Source: Desulfobacterales bacterium (GTDB taxonomy: Bacteria > Desulfobacterota > Syntrophobacteria > B119-G9). Taken from it: a stretch of 34,718 nt of DNA. The notes under the pieces were generated by a model. The model did no database searches. It was not told the DNA's origin and worked only from the letters and a program-made list of their open reading frames with translations. The translations under genes and the position numbers were made by a program. Within the stretch, counting starts at the first letter, position 1; every line of letters begins with the position of its first letter. Shown here one piece after another: positions 9,444 through 17,504 of the stretch. Location of the stretch: contig JALSTM010000234.1 of NCBI GenBank assembly GCA_026983715.1, positions 1 to 34,718 on the forward strand, read 5' to 3'.

Positions 9444-10022
9444 ATGAGCGTTCAAACTCCACAGACCATCGTTCCTGATTATTCTTTTTTGAAAAAGGTT
9501 GAATTCGAGAGCAAGATAAAGGCATCCGCATGTTTTCAGTGTAGAAAGTGTACAAACGGATGCCCAGTAACGTTTGCCATGGATTTCTATCCCGACCAGA
9601 TTCTTCGTTTTATTCATCTTGGTTTAAGGGATCTGGTATTAAATTGTGCAACAATATGGGTTTGCGCTTCCTGCGAAACATGCACGACCCGATGTCCCAA
9701 CGAAATCGATATTGCCGGTCTCATGGATTACTTGAAAGAAAGCGCAGAGAAGGAAGGAATCGGAATAAAGGATAATAAGACCTATATGTTCCACAGGGTC
9801 TTTCTGGATGATGTGAAGAAGCGTGGAAGGGTGCACGAACTGAGGCTGATGAACGAGTACATGCTGAAAACAGGGGAAGGGGTTAAGAAGCTCAAGGATG
9901 ATTCCTGGAAGCAGGATTTGAAGCTGGGCCTTGGCATGCTCACAAAGGGCCGGCTACCGCTGCTCCCCAAGGGTATCAAGAACAAGAAGGAAGTTAAAAG
10001 AATCTTGGAAAATATTGATTAG
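9444..10022 (+). CDS. hdrC: Heterodisulfide reductase subunit C-like Fe-S protein
   Basis: Two 4Fe-4S motifs, CFQCRKCTNGCPVTF and CASCETCTTRCPNEID; immediately followed by hdrB/hdrA. Confidence 0.9.
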   Translation: MSVQTPQTIVPDYSFLKKVEFESKIKASACFQCRKCTNGCPVTFAMDFYPDQILRFIHLGLRDLVLNCATIWVCASCETCTTRCPNEIDIAGLMDYLKESAEKEGIGIKDNKTYMFHRVFLDDVKKRGRVHELRLMNEYMLKTGEGVKKLKDDSWKQDLKLGLGMLTKGRLPLLPKGIKNKKEVKRILENID

Positions 10023-10039
10023 TTCTCAAAGGATGAACA

Positions 10040-10897
10040 ATGATTGATGTTAGTTATTACCCGGGATGTTCACTGGAAGGAACGGCAAAGGATTATCGAG
10101 AATCCATAGAAACTGTTTGCGAACGAGTTGGCATAAAGTTGCATGAGCTGGAAGACTGGAACTGCTGTGGAGCTACAGCCGCACACAGCTTGAGTCACAA
10201 GGCTGCAATCAATCTCTCGGCAAGAAACCTGACCATAGCCGAGAAAGCAGGAATGGACTTAGTGATTCCCTGTGCCCTGTGTTTCAATAGGATGAAAGCA
10301 GCCGAAAAGGTTCTCCTAGGACCCTATCGTCGGGAATATGCGTATAGGTTTGAAGGAAGTATAAAGATATGGGATTTACTCGATTTCTTTTGCCAGGACA
10401 GGGTTAAAGCTGAAATAGCCAGGCGGTTTAAGCGGCCGCTAAAAGGCCTAAAACCGGTTTGTTACTACGGGTGTATGGCAAACAGGCCACCCACTATCAC
10501 CGATGCCAGGAACTGGGAAAACCCTACCAACATGGACGAACTGCTGAGCTTTCTTGGTGCTGAGGTTATCGACTGGCCGTACAAGACTGATTGTTGTGGA
10601 GCCAGTCACGTGGTCGCTCGACCCGATATAGTGTTTAACCTTGTGTACAAGCTTTTTGATATGGCCGAAAGGGTAGGGGCTAACTGCATTGTAGTGTCCT
10701 GCCAAATGTGCCAGGCAAACCTTGACATGTACCAGGATGAAATTAGTAAGAAATTCAATCGCGACTTTTATTTCCCGATTCTCTACTTTACGGAACTGGT
10801 AGGGATGGCAATAGGTGAAAAGCAAGTAAATAGGTGGCTTACGAAGCACTTTGTAAGCGCGAAACCCTTGATTGAAAGCGTCGGATTAAATCTTTAG
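10040..10897 (+). CDS. hdrB: Heterodisulfide reductase subunit B-like protein (two CCG domains)
   Basis: YYPGCSLEGTAKDY, WNCCGATAAHS, CYYGCMANRP, DCCGASHVV, SCQMCQANLD. Confidence 0.93.
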   Translation: MIDVSYYPGCSLEGTAKDYRESIETVCERVGIKLHELEDWNCCGATAAHSLSHKAAINLSARNLTIAEKAGMDLVIPCALCFNRMKAAEKVLLGPYRREYAYRFEGSIKIWDLLDFFCQDRVKAEIARRFKRPLKGLKPVCYYGCMANRPPTITDARNWENPTNMDELLSFLGAEVIDWPYKTDCCGASHVVARPDIVFNLVYKLFDMAERVGANCIVVSCQMCQANLDMYQDEISKKFNRDFYFPILYFTELVGMAIGEKQVNRWLTKHFVSAKPLIESVGLNL

Positions 10898-10943
10898 AAC
10901 TCGGTTGTCTGCAAACTTGGACTAACAAAAAGAATAGGAGAGG

Positions 10944-13900
10944 TTGAAGGTGAGCAACCAAGAAAACGGAACAAAGAACGGAAAACCGGTTGGATCTGTA
11001 ATGGTGATGGGAGGAGGAATCGCCGGAATGCAGGCGTCCCTTGACCTTGCCAATTCCGGGTTTCTGGTCTACCTGGTGGACAAGAATATAAGTATTGGTG
11101 GAGTAATGGCACAGCTTGACAAGACATTTCCCACCAATGACTGTTCTACGTGCATGATTTCGCCCAAGCTGATTGAAGTGGCTAGCAATCCTAACATTGA
11201 GATAATAACGAGGGCGGAAGTCGAGAGGGTAGAGGGAGAAGCTGGTAATTTTGTTGTCACAGTTAAGAAGTACCCTCGATTTGTTCGTGAAGATAGGTGT
11301 ACAGGTTGTGGGGAGTGTATAAACGTCTGCCCGGTTGATTTGCCTGCCGATTTTAATCAAGGCTTAAATACCCGCAAAGCCATATACCGCCACTTTCCGC
11401 AAGCCATACCTTCCACTTTTGCCATCGATAAGCTTGGAACATCCCCGTGCAAGGCGGCGTGTCCGGCAGGCGTGCATGCTCACGGCTATGTTGCCCTCAT
11501 TCGTCAGGGGAAATACAAGGAAGCGTTGAAACTTGTCAAAAAGGATAATCCCCTGCCAAGTATTTGTGGTAGAGTGTGTCCGCACCCGTGCGAAAATGCC
11601 TGCACCCGCGGTGAAGTGGATGAGCCGGTAGCTATCGACTTCCTTAAACGTTTCGTTGCAGACCTTGATCTCTACGACGAAGAACCTTATCTGCCCGAAG
11701 TGAAGGAAAAGAAAGAAGATAAAGTTGCTATAGTTGGAGGTGGCCCGGCAGGTCTCACCGCCGCATATTTTCTGGCTATGGAAGGGTATCCGGTAACCAT
11801 CTATGAATCCATGCCCGAGGCCGGCGGTTGGCTCATCTACGGAATCCCCGATTACAGGTTACCGAAGGAGATCGTAAGAAAAGAAATAGAGCTCATTGAG
11901 AAACTGGGTGTTGAAATCAAAACTAACGTTTGTGTGGGAAAAGATGTAACCCTTAAGAGCCTGAAAGATCAAGATTACAAGGCCATTTTTATCGCTACAG
12001 GTACAACGAAAAGCCGGGCGATGGGAATTGAGGGAGAGGATTTGCAGGGAGTAATCCCTGGTGCCGACTTTTTAAGGCGCGTCAATGTCGGTGAAAGACC
12101 TGACCTGGGTGAAACGGTGGCGGTAATTGGCGGTGGAAACGTTGCCATGGATACTGCCCGAAGCGCCCTTAGGACGGGTGCAAAGAAAGTTATGGTACTT
12201 TACAGGAGGGCTCTTGAACAGATGCCCGCCAACCCGGAAGAAATCGAAGAAGCCCAGGAAGAAGGCGTGGAATTCCATTATTTGGTTGCCCCTGTCAAGA
12301 TTATTGGGGATGAAAATGGTCGCGTTAAAGCAATCCGATGCATCAGGATGGAACTAGGCAAGGCCGATGAGAGCGGAAGAAGGCGACCGATTCCGATTGA
12401 AGGTTCTGAGTTTGAAATCGAAGTAGACGCCGTGCTCCCTGCCATAGGTCTTTCTACTGATTTAAGTTTCCTCAACGGAATCACGGATGATCTGAAGCCT
12501 AAGCTTTCCAGGTGGCAAACCATAGAAATTGATCCGATAACCCTTGCAACCAATGTAGAAGGAATTTTTGCCGGCGGTGACGTCGTAACCGGTGCTGCCA
12601 CGGTAATAGATGCAATTGCTGCGGGTAAAAAGGTTGCCGTATCCATAGATAGATATCTACGGGGAGAAGACATGGCAGCGGGAAGAAAGGCTCAGCAACC
12701 TGTAGCCCAGCCAAAAATACCCTGCGTTCAGAAGGCTCCCCGTGCTAGAATGCCTAGGCTCGATCCCGAAGAACGGGTCAAATCGTTTTCCGAGGTTCAA
12801 CTCGGGTTCAGCGAAGAAGAAGCCATCAAAGAAGCCGAACGGTGCCTCAACTGCGGGCTCTGTTCCGAATGTTACCAGTGTGTGGAAGTATGCCAGGCAG
12901 AAGCAATAGACCACGAAATGACTGAGGAAACCCTGGAACTAAACGTGGGTTCAATTCTGTTTTCGCCTGGATTCGAAACCTTCGATGCAAAGCTAAAGGC
13001 AGAGTACGGCTACGGACGTTACGATAACGTAATTACGAGCCTGGAATTTGAAAGAATCCTCTCTGCTTCCGGGCCGACAACCGGTCACGTGGTTAGACCA
13101 GGAGATCACAAGGAACCGAAAAAAATTGCTTGGATACAATGTGTTGGATCAAGGGATGCGAGCTTAAAGAGGGATTACTGTTCCGCTGTCTGCTGCATGT
13201 ATGCAACAAAGCAGGCCATTATTGCCAAGGAACATGCTCCGGATATTGAGCCTACGATATTTTTCATAGATATTCGCGCCATGGGAAAAGGTTTTGAGCG
13301 TTACTACGAGAGGGCGAAAAACCAGCGCGGTGTTCGATACGTCCGGAGTCTTGTCTCTAGAGTGGTAGAAGTCCCTGAAACCAAGGACTTAATGGTGCAA
13401 TATGTCGATGAAGAGGGACAGATTCAAACGGAAGAATTTGACATGGTAGTTCTTTCCGTTGGTTTGAAACCACGGAAAGAAACGGAGGAATATGCCGAGA
13501 GAATCGGAATAGAGGTTGACAGTTACGGTTTTACCAAGAGCAAGCCGTTTGACATTGTATCTACAACCAGGGAAGGGGTTTTTGCTTGTGGTGTTATCCA
13601 GAACCCCAAGGATATTCCTGAAACCGTGGCTCAGGCAAGCGCGGCATCGGCTGAAGCACAGCGTGTAATAGCGGAGTCCCGTGGTCAACTGGTTAGGGTT
13701 CTGGAGAAACCGCCTGAACGCCCCGTTACAGGTGAAATACCGAGGGTTGGTGTTTTTATCTGCCACTGCGGAATCAATATCGCCGGGGTGGTAGACGTGG
13801 AAGCGGTTACTGAGTACGCGAAAACATTGCCAAACGTGGTATTTGCAGAACATCTTCTTTTTAGCTGCTCCACTGATGCAACAGAACACATAAAGGAAGT

Positions 13901-15443
13901 TATAAAGGAGCAAAAGCTAAACAGGGTGGTGGTGGCATCTTGTTCTCTTAGAACACACGAACCACTTTTCCAGACGTGCTTGGAGGAAGCTGGTCTGAAC
14001 AAGTACCTGTTTGAAATGGCTAACATTCGTGATCAGTGTTCGTGGGTACATTCGGAGGACAAGGAAAAAGCCACAGAGAAAGCGAAAGACCTTGTAAGAA
14101 TGGCGGTTGCGCGCTCGGTGTTCCTGGAACCACTCTACGAGTTCTCGTTCCAAGTGGCTCAACAGGCACTGGTTATCGGCGGTGGAGTTGCCGGGATGAC
14201 GGCAGCCTTGAACCTTGCCGACCAGGGTTTTTTCACCTACCTGGTTGAAAAGGAAAGTGAACTTGGCGGACAGGCCAGAAAGAATATCTTTTTTACTCCG
14301 GACGGCCTTGATGCGCAGAGTTACGTAAACGAACTTGTGGAAAAAGTACAAAACCACGATAAGATAAAGGTTTTTACAAAAGCACAGGTTATTGATTATT
14401 CAGGCCACGTGGGTAACTTCACTTCCAACGTTCTCGTGGATGGAGAAAAGGAGAGTATCCAGTATGGTATTGCCATCATTGCAACTGGCGCAGTTGAATA
14501 TCAGCCAAAAGAATATCTCTACGGAGAGAATAACCGGGTGTTAACGCAACTTCAGTTTCACAAAGCCTTGGCCACTGGGGACGATAGTATAAAGGATCTC
14601 AAAGATGTAGTGATGATTCAGTGTGTTGGTTCCCGGGATGAGGAGAGGCCATACTGCAGTAGAGTCTGCTGTACTGCTGCCGTGGTTAACAGCTTGAAGT
14701 TGAAGGAACTAAACCCCGATGTTAACGTCACCATCCTATATAGGGATATAAGAACCTTTGGCACAAAAGAACTTTATTACAAGAAAGCTCGTGAAGCAGG
14801 AATACGGTTCATAAGGTACGAGCCGGAGCAGAAACCAGAAGTAAAAGCAAGCGGGAATGGCTTGGAAATATCCGTGTTTGACCAGAGTATCAAGCGCAAC
14901 GTTTTACTTAGAGCTGATCGCCTTGTATTGAGTGCGGCAATTGTTCCGTCTCCGACAAACAAGGACATTGCACAGGTGTTTAAACTTAACGAAGACGCTG
15001 ATGGGTTCTTCATGGAGGCACACGTGAAATTGCGTCCTATCGATTTTGCAAATGCCGGTTTCTTCCTTTGCGGTCTCGGCCACGGGCCAAAATTCCTCGA
15101 CGAAGCAATTGCTCATGCCAAGGGCGCGGCATCAAGAGCTGCCACGTTACTCAGCAAAAAGGAAATGTTCGTAGGTGGACGTGTGGCCGTAGTTGACAGA
15201 AAGAAGTGTGCGGTATGTTGCACGTGCGTGCGCGCATGCCCCTATGGAGTCCCGTACATAGGGCCCCACGGGGCAGCAGTGATAGAACCTGCAATTTGCA
15301 GGGGATGTGGAGTTTGTGCGTCGGAGTGTCCCGGGAAGGCGATTTCGCTTCAGCATACAACCGACGTTCAGGTAATTACGAAAGTAGAAGGGCTTCTGGA
15401 GGAATCCCTGGAAGGTATTGTTCCTTCACAAGCTTCGAACTAG
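10944..15443 (+). CDS. hdrA: Very large HdrA: HdrA flavoprotein with inserted GltD-like NAD(P)H/FAD module plus a second HdrA-like half (start TTG 10944 or GTG 10950)
   Basis: 1499 aa. VMGGGIAGMQASLDLANSGF...; ferredoxin motif CTGCGECINVCPVD; GltD-like CKAACPAGVHAHGY...CGRVCPHPCENACTRGEVDEP, VAIVGGGPAGLTAAYFLA, VAVIGGGNVAMDTARSALRTGAKKVMVLYRR; HdrA IQCVGSRDASLKRDYCSAVCCMYATKQA; second half VIGGGVAGMTAALNLADQGF and IQCVGSRDEERPYCSRVCCTAAV; C-terminal 2x4Fe-4S. Confidence 0.9.
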   Translation: MKVSNQENGTKNGKPVGSVMVMGGGIAGMQASLDLANSGFLVYLVDKNISIGGVMAQLDKTFPTNDCSTCMISPKLIEVASNPNIEIITRAEVERVEGEAGNFVVTVKKYPRFVREDRCTGCGECINVCPVDLPADFNQGLNTRKAIYRHFPQAIPSTFAIDKLGTSPCKAACPAGVHAHGYVALIRQGKYKEALKLVKKDNPLPSICGRVCPHPCENACTRGEVDEPVAIDFLKRFVADLDLYDEEPYLPEVKEKKEDKVAIVGGGPAGLTAAYFLAMEGYPVTIYESMPEAGGWLIYGIPDYRLPKEIVRKEIELIEKLGVEIKTNVCVGKDVTLKSLKDQDYKAIFIATGTTKSRAMGIEGEDLQGVIPGADFLRRVNVGERPDLGETVAVIGGGNVAMDTARSALRTGAKKVMVLYRRALEQMPANPEEIEEAQEEGVEFHYLVAPVKIIGDENGRVKAIRCIRMELGKADESGRRRPIPIEGSEFEIEVDAVLPAIGLSTDLSFLNGITDDLKPKLSRWQTIEIDPITLATNVEGIFAGGDVVTGAATVIDAIAAGKKVAVSIDRYLRGEDMAAGRKAQQPVAQPKIPCVQKAPRARMPRLDPEERVKSFSEVQLGFSEEEAIKEAERCLNCGLCSECYQCVEVCQAEAIDHEMTEETLELNVGSILFSPGFETFDAKLKAEYGYGRYDNVITSLEFERILSASGPTTGHVVRPGDHKEPKKIAWIQCVGSRDASLKRDYCSAVCCMYATKQAIIAKEHAPDIEPTIFFIDIRAMGKGFERYYERAKNQRGVRYVRSLVSRVVEVPETKDLMVQYVDEEGQIQTEEFDMVVLSVGLKPRKETEEYAERIGIEVDSYGFTKSKPFDIVSTTREGVFACGVIQNPKDIPETVAQASAASAEAQRVIAESRGQLVRVLEKPPERPVTGEIPRVGVFICHCGINIAGVVDVEAVTEYAKTLPNVVFAEHLLFSCSTDATEHIKEVIKEQKLNRVVVASCSLRTHEPLFQTCLEEAGLNKYLFEMANIRDQCSWVHSEDKEKATEKAKDLVRMAVARSVFLEPLYEFSFQVAQQALVIGGGVAGMTAALNLADQGFFTYLVEKESELGGQARKNIFFTPDGLDAQSYVNELVEKVQNHDKIKVFTKAQVIDYSGHVGNFTSNVLVDGEKESIQYGIAIIATGAVEYQPKEYLYGENNRVLTQLQFHKALATGDDSIKDLKDVVMIQCVGSRDEERPYCSRVCCTAAVVNSLKLKELNPDVNVTILYRDIRTFGTKELYYKKAREAGIRFIRYEPEQKPEVKASGNGLEISVFDQSIKRNVLLRADRLVLSAAIVPSPTNKDIAQVFKLNEDADGFFMEAHVKLRPIDFANAGFFLCGLGHGPKFLDEAIAHAKGAASRAATLLSKKEMFVGGRVAVVDRKKCAVCCTCVRACPYGVPYIGPHGAAVIEPAICRGCGVCASECPGKAISLQHTTDVQVITKVEGLLEESLEGIVPSQASN

Positions 15444-15474
15444 CAAAAAGGTACAAATGGAGAAAGGTGAAGCT

Positions 15475-15915
15475 ATGTCGAATTTTGAACCGGAAATTAT
15501 TGCTTTTTGCTGCATGTACTGAGCGTACACTGCGGCGGACCTGGCAGGTTCGATGAGATTGTACTATCCACCGAATGTGAAGATTGTTAACGTGCCGTGC
15601 ACCGGGAGAGTAGACATTATCCATATCCTGAAAGCCATAGAGGAAGGAGCGGATGGTGTCTATGTGGCCGGGTGACTGGAGGGTGAATGTCACTACTTGA
15701 CAGGCAACCTCCGGGCGAGGAAGCGAGTTGAATACGTAAAAAAATTGCTAGAAGAGCTTGGAATTGAACCAGAGCGCGTGGAGATGTTTAACCTTTCTGC
15801 GGCTGACGGACCGAAGTTTGCCCAGTTTGCCAGGGAATTTACTGAGCGCATAAAGGAACTTGGCCCCAGTCCGTTGAAAGAAGATGAAAAGAAAGAAGAA
15901 AAAGCTGCAGCTTAG
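15475..15915 (+). CDS. mvhD: MvhD-like [2Fe-2S] protein (methyl-viologen-reducing hydrogenase delta subunit) with two predicted selenocysteines
   Basis: Reading through TGA at 15520-15522 and 15673-15675 gives MSNFEPEIIAFCCMYUAYTAADLAGSMRLYYPPNVKIVNVPCTGRVDIIHILKAIEEGADGVYVAGULEGECHYLTGNLRARKRVEYVKKLLEELGIEPERVEMFNLSAADGPKFAQFAREFTERIKELGPSP... The frame is continuous across both TGAs, MvhD motifs are retained, and an SD-like AGAAAGGTGAAG precedes the ATG. Confidence 0.9.
15536..15552 (+). promoter_or_regulatory. Candidate bacterial SECIS hairpin for Sec codon 1
   Basis: CGGACCT-GGC-AGGTTCG, 7 bp with one G-U, starting 13 nt after the TGA at 15520-15522. Confidence 0.5.
15676..15714 (+). promoter_or_regulatory. 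Candidate bacterial SECIS hairpin for Sec codon 2
   Basis: Outer stem CTGGAGG/CCTCCGG (15676-15682/15708-15714), inner stem TGTCA-CTACT-TGACA (15688-15702), directly after the TGA at 15673-15675. Confidence 0.5.
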
Positions 15916-15967
15916 AATGTGAGTGGAAATTAGTCGCATTTTAAGTTATGTTTTGAAAGGTTTCCGG

Positions 15968-15993
15968 GAAGGCGACTTGTGAAAGTCGCCTTC
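15968..15993 (+). terminator. Strong hairpin after mvhD, possible terminator
   Basis: GAAGGCGACTT-GTGA-AAGTCGCCTTC, perfect 11-bp stem; only a weak U-tract follows. Confidence 0.5.
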
Positions 15994-16027
15994 TCTGTTG
16001 AAAAAGTTAATATTTAGGAGGTTAAAG

Positions 16028-16783
16028 TTGAGTTACACTATAGCTCTTGGAGGTAAAGGTGGCACCGGAAAGACCACCATTGCAGGGTTTTTGATTAGGT
16101 ACATGATAGAAAAAGGGAAAAAACCCATACTGGCAGTGGATGCCGATTCAAATTCGAACCTGCACGAAGTACTCGGTGTGGAACTTGAAACCACGCTTGG
16201 AGAAGCCCGCGAAATGATGAAAAAGGACGTCCCAACCGGTATGACAAAAGATATGTTCATGGAAATCCAGGTGGAACGAGCTCTTGTTGAATCTGATGGG
16301 TTCGACTTAATTGCCATGGGACGACCGGAAGGACCCGGCTGTTACTGTGCTGCAAATAACATTTTGACAAACCTCATCCAGCGACTCATGAAAAACTATC
16401 CCTATCTGGTCGTAGATAACGAAGCGGGCATGGAACATTTCAGCAGGCTAACACAAAAAAACATAGATTTACTCTTGCTTGTGTCTGATCCGAGCAGGCG
16501 TGGACTTACCGCGGCGAAAAGAATACTCGAGTTAGTTGATACTCTTCCCATTAGAGTCGGAGAAAAATTCCTTATTATTAATCAAGCTCAAGGTGAAAAC
16601 ATTAGCCTACCTGAAGATATAGAAAAAGCGTTTGGAGAGGGAAATTGGGGGGTGGTGCCCGCTGATCCAAAAGTGGCTGAGTTCGATATGCAGGGCAAGC
16701 CAACATTTTCCTTGCCGGAAGATTCCGTCGCAATCAAAGCCTCGTTTTCTCTCTTTGATAAGCTGATTGAGGATGCTAAGTAG
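16028..16783 (+). CDS. cooC: CooC-family CODH nickel-insertion ATPase (TTG start)
   Basis: MSYTIALGGKGGTGKTTIAGFLIRYMIEKGKKPILAVDADSNSNLHEVLGVE; AGGAGG SD precedes TTG 16028, so the track start at 15998 looks too early. Confidence 0.85.
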   Translation: MSYTIALGGKGGTGKTTIAGFLIRYMIEKGKKPILAVDADSNSNLHEVLGVELETTLGEAREMMKKDVPTGMTKDMFMEIQVERALVESDGFDLIAMGRPEGPGCYCAANNILTNLIQRLMKNYPYLVVDNEAGMEHFSRLTQKNIDLLLLVSDPSRRGLTAAKRILELVDTLPIRVGEKFLIINQAQGENISLPEDIEKAFGEGNWGVVPADPKVAEFDMQGKPTFSLPEDSVAIKASFSLFDKLIEDAK

Positions 16784-16863
16784 GAGAAATCAAATAGTTT
16801 ATTCCTAGGAATATGATGTAATGGATTATCTTTAATTGGATATTATTCCTAATAACCATGTGT

Positions 16864-16869
16864 TATAAT
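16864..16869 (+). promoter_or_regulatory. Putative -10 box upstream of purH
   Basis: TATAAT 17 bp upstream of the purH ATG; the -35 region (TATTAT) is poor and overlaps a repeated TTATTCCTA box. Confidence 0.35.
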
Positions 16870-16885
16870 GGAAAGGGAGGGATAA

Positions 16886-17482
16886 ATGGGAAAGATAACG
16901 AGAGCAATTATCAGTGTTACAGACAAAACAGGAGTAGTTGAGTTTGCCAGGGGACTTCAGGAGTTCGGAGTGGAGATCCTTTCCACCGGTGGAACGGCAA
17001 AGAAGTTAAGAGAAGGTGGAGTTAAAGTGGTAGAAGTTTCTGATTACACAAAGTTCCCGGAGATGCTGGACGGCCGGGTTAAAACTCTTCATCCCAAGAT
17101 ACACGGAGGTATCCTTGGGCTGAGGGACAACCCTGAACATGTGGCCACCATGGAGAAATACGAAATTAAGCCTATTGATATGATTGTTGTGAATCTCTAT
17201 GCTTTTGAAAAAACGGTGGCACGCCAGGGATGTACTCTTGATGAGGCTATTGAAAACATAGATATCGGTGGGCCTACGATGCTTCGATCAGCGGCGAAAA
17301 ACTATAAGTTCGTAACGGTGGTTACCGATCCGGCTGACTACGATCGAATCTTGGCAGAAATGAAAGAAAACGGTGGAGAGACAACCCTTTCGACCCGGTT
17401 TGAACTGGCAACAAAGGTATTTTGTCTCACTCATGCTTATGACGGTGCGATTTGCGGGTACTTGAAAAAACAGACGGTGTAA
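16886..17482 (+). CDS. purH: IMP cyclohydrolase (PurH N-terminal MGS-like domain only)
   Basis: [81 protein letters not shown]; ends at 198 aa without an AICAR transformylase domain. Confidence 0.92.
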   Translation: MGKITRAIISVTDKTGVVEFARGLQEFGVEILSTGGTAKKLREGGVKVVEVSDYTKFPEMLDGRVKTLHPKIHGGILGLRDNPEHVATMEKYEIKPIDMIVVNLYAFEKTVARQGCTLDEAIENIDIGGPTMLRSAAKNYKFVTVVTDPADYDRILAEMKENGGETTLSTRFELATKVFCLTHAYDGAICGYLKKQTV

Positions 17483-17504
17483 AACGCAAAGGATAAAGAA
17501 GGCA

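Noticed and set aside
13389-14357. Large minus-strand ORFs (13389..13913, 13685..14026, 13917..14357) inside hdrA
   Set aside because: Antisense to a clear HdrA coding frame with conserved motifs; translations look like low-quality shadow ORFs.
15206-15693. ORFs 15206..15556 (+) and 15376..15693 (-) over the mvhD region
   Set aside because: They appear only because mvhD is interrupted by TGA codons; the selenocysteine read-through frame explains the region better.
15475-15915. mvhD as a pseudogene or sequencing error
   Set aside because: The frame is maintained before, between and after both TGAs, both replace expected Cys positions, and no frameshift is present.
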